A stretch of DNA of 64,000 bases, taken from the NCBI RefSeq assembly GCF_022749515.1, contig NZ_CP094242.1, forward strand, positions 992,001-1,056,000. The letters run 5' to 3'. The translations under genes were made by a program, and so were the position numbers. Numbering within the stretch: position 1 is the stretch's first letter; every line of letters begins with the position of its first letter. Below, one piece after another: positions 62,590 through 64,000 of the stretch. This stretch comes from Morococcus cerebrosus (GTDB taxonomy: Bacteria; Pseudomonadota; Gammaproteobacteria; Burkholderiales; Neisseriaceae). The notes beneath the pieces are model-generated. The model saw nothing but the letters and a program-made list of their open reading frames with translations. It was not told the DNA's origin and did no database searches.

Positions 62590-64000
62590 CTACTTCCTCT
62601 TCTTCAACAGCCTCAACGCGTTGCCCACTACGAACAGCGAGCTGAGGCTCATGCCCAATGCGGCGATCCAGGGTTTGACGTAGCCCAGGACGGCAAGCGG
62701 GACGGCGATGATGTTGTATGCGCTTGCCCAGGCGAGGTTTTGGCGGATGATTTCGCGTGTGCGGCGGGCTTGGGCGATGGTGGCGGGCAGGATGTTCAAA
62801 TCGTCGTTGAGCAAGACCAGATCGGCGCCGTCGCGTGCGACATCGGCACCTGCTGCGACGGCGGCGGATACGTCGGCTTGGGCGAGGACGGGGGCGTCGT
62901 TGATGCCGTCGCCGACCATCAAGACTTTTCTGCCCTGTTTCTGCAAGTCTTCAACATAGGCGAGTTTATCTTCGGGCGTGGCTTCGGCGCGGTAGGTGTC
63001 TAAACCGAGTGTCTGCGCGACTTGTGCAACGGCATTGGTGCGGTCGCCGCTGAGCAGGTGGGTGCGGATGCCTTGTTGTTTGAGGATGTCGAGCATGGCG
63101 GCGGCGCTGTCTTTGATTTGGTCTTCGAGCAGGAAGACGGCTTGGAAACCGCTTTGGTTGCCGAGGAACACCATGCTGCCTGCGTGTTCGATACCGGCGG
63201 CTTCGTCAGGCAACACGCCGGCTATTCCAGCGACAAAATCGGCGCGTCCCAATGCCCAAACTTGGGTTTCTCCTTTGTAGGTCATTTGCGCGCTAACGCC
63301 TTGCCCGATGCGGTTGACGCGTTGGGAGACTGTGTATTCGGGCGCAGGGGCGGGGTCGTCTGAAAGCGTGTGGTTCAAGATGGCGCGGGCGATGGGGTGT
63401 TCGGATTGTTGCTCCAGGGCTTGTGCGGCGGCGAGCGCTTCTTCTGTTTTCAGACGACCTAAGGGGATGATTCGGCTGACGGACAGTTGTCCTTTGGTCA
63501 GCGTGCCGGTTTTGTCGAACACGACGTCGTCGATTTGGGCGAGCGTTTCGAGGCTTTGTTTGCCGCTGATTAACACGCCGTCGTCGGCAAGCGCGCCTGT
63601 GGAGGCGGCAAGCGCGGTCGGCGTGGCAAGCGAAAGTGCGCACGGGCAGGTAATGACCAGCAGAGCGACGGTAATCCACAAGGCGGTTTGCGCGTCGGCA
63701 TACCATGCCCAGCCGATGAAAACGGGCACGGCAAGCAGCAGCTCGCCAAACACGAAGCTGGAGGCGTATTTCTCGGCAAGCTCGGCGGCGCGCGGTTTTT
63801 GGGCGAGCGCGCGGTCGAGCAGTTTGACGATGTGCGACAGGCGCGTGTTGTTGCCGGTGCGGTCGGTTCGGATAACAAGCGGGCTGCCCGTATTGAGCGT
63901 GCCTGCGATAACGTTTTCAGACGACCTTTTGACAACGGGCAGGCTCTCGCCCGTCAACATGGCTTCGTCCACTTCGCTCTCGCCGGACAACACCGTGCCG
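62590..64000 (-). CDS. CPC-type heavy-metal P-type ATPase, CcoI/FixI-like (partial, N-terminus outside window)
   Basis: The last 470 residues are in the window and the frame is open through base 64000. Seen: actuator motif MLTGES, membrane metal site VITCPCALSLATPT, phosphorylation site FDKTGTLTKG, HP motif SEHPIARAIL, and GDGINDAPVLAQAD. CPC plus SLATPTA is closer to the CcoI/FixI group, which supplies copper to cbb3 oxidase, than to detoxifying CopA, which usually reads GLATP. This is a family-level judgement. N-terminal metal-binding domains are not visible. Confidence 0.85.
   Translation of the reverse strand, partial: GTVLSGESEVDEAMLTGESLPVVKRSSENVIAGTLNTGSPLVIRTDRTGNNTRLSHIVKLLDRALAQKPRAAELAEKYASSFVFGELLLAVPVFIGWAWYADAQTALWITVALLVITCPCALSLATPTALAASTGALADDGVLISGKQSLETLAQIDDVVFDKTGTLTKGQLSVSRIIPLGRLKTEEALAAAQALEQQSEHPIARAILNHTLSDDPAPAPEYTVSQRVNRIGQGVSAQMTYKGETQVWALGRADFVAGIAGVLPDEAAGIEHAGSMVFLGNQSGFQAVFLLEDQIKDSAAAMLDILKQQGIRTHLLSGDRTNAVAQVAQTLGLDTYRAEATPEDKLAYVEDLQKQGRKVLMVGDGINDAPVLAQADVSAAVAAGADVARDGADLVLLNDDLNILPATIAQARRTREIIRQNLAWASAYNIIAVPLAVLGYVKPWIAALGMSLSSLFVVGNALRLLKKRK

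Noticed and set aside
1..64000. CRISPR arrays, tRNA and rRNA genes
   Set aside because: No regularly spaced repeats and no recognisable tRNA or rRNA sequence; repeated 12-mers are uptake sequences, and longer repeats are Correia, NIME or IS ends.

Overview
The window is chromosomal DNA of a commensal Neisseria, most likely of the N. mucosa / N. sicca / N. macacae group. The evidence is the DNA uptake sequence dialect. AGGTCGTCTGAA (the 'AG-muc' form) occurs dozens of times, often as inverted pairs that double as terminators, while the meningococcal/gonococcal GCCGTCTGAA form is not the dominant one. Correia elements, a dRS3-flanked NIME, IS1106/IS5-type, IS1655/IS30-type and IS630-type elements, and the gene content (peptidoglycan O-acetylation cluster, lolCD, rep, recR, recB, nadE, ruvB, BCCT carrier) also fit Neisseria. 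No rRNA, tRNA or CRISPR array was seen.

Layout. (1) 1-4.9 kb, minus strand: a polyamine/membrane cluster with DUF350, SPFH-SHOCT, DUF4178 with zinc ribbons, a 53-aa Gly/Tyr-rich membrane microprotein, S-adenosylmethionine decarboxylase, and a Tat-signal FAD oxidoreductase cut by the window edge. (2) 5.0-7.1 kb: a Correia element abutting an IS630 copy that is interrupted by an IS5-family element, with part of the IS630 lost. (3) 7.3-11.1 kb: patA-patB-ape1, which add and remove O-acetyl groups on peptidoglycan. (4) 11.5-22.2 kb: a polar amino-acid ABC importer, rep, ygfZ, an ArsC/Spx-like gene, ppiD, recR, a small secreted protein and lolCD. (5) 22.3-32.3 kb: an AT-rich type IV secretion island. 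TrbM-like, DUF4189, VirB6, VirB5-like and VirB4 genes run leftward. A VirB7-like lipoprotein and VirB8, B9, B10 and B11 run rightward from a 58-bp divergent promoter region. VirB1, B2, B3, VirD4 and a relaxase are not in the window. (6) 32.6-35.5 kb: a GbsR/MarR-type regulator with a small membrane-protein/SDR operon. (7) 35.6-44.5 kb: a PEP-synthase-like lipoprotein, recB, ftsH, rlmE and yhbY. (8) 44.7-49.0 kb: a TonB-dependent siderophore-type receptor divergent from a YddA-like ABC transporter. (9) 49-64 kb: a DUF2130 putative nuclease, an intact IS30 copy, nfeD plus slipin with a 22-codon ORF between them, cca, two unknown genes, ruvB, a Gcr-family membrane protein, nadE, a BCCT carrier and the end of a CPC-type copper P-ATPase.

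The most unusual region is the compact VirB4-VirB11 locus. It has canonical gene order but is split into two divergent half-operons, carries Neisseria uptake-sequence terminators, and lacks recognisable DNA-processing genes. Other items worth attention are the polyamine/SPFH cluster with its microprotein, the PEP-synthase-like lipoprotein that is predicted to act outside the cytoplasm, the near-leaderless GbsR promoter, and six uptake sequences inside recB.
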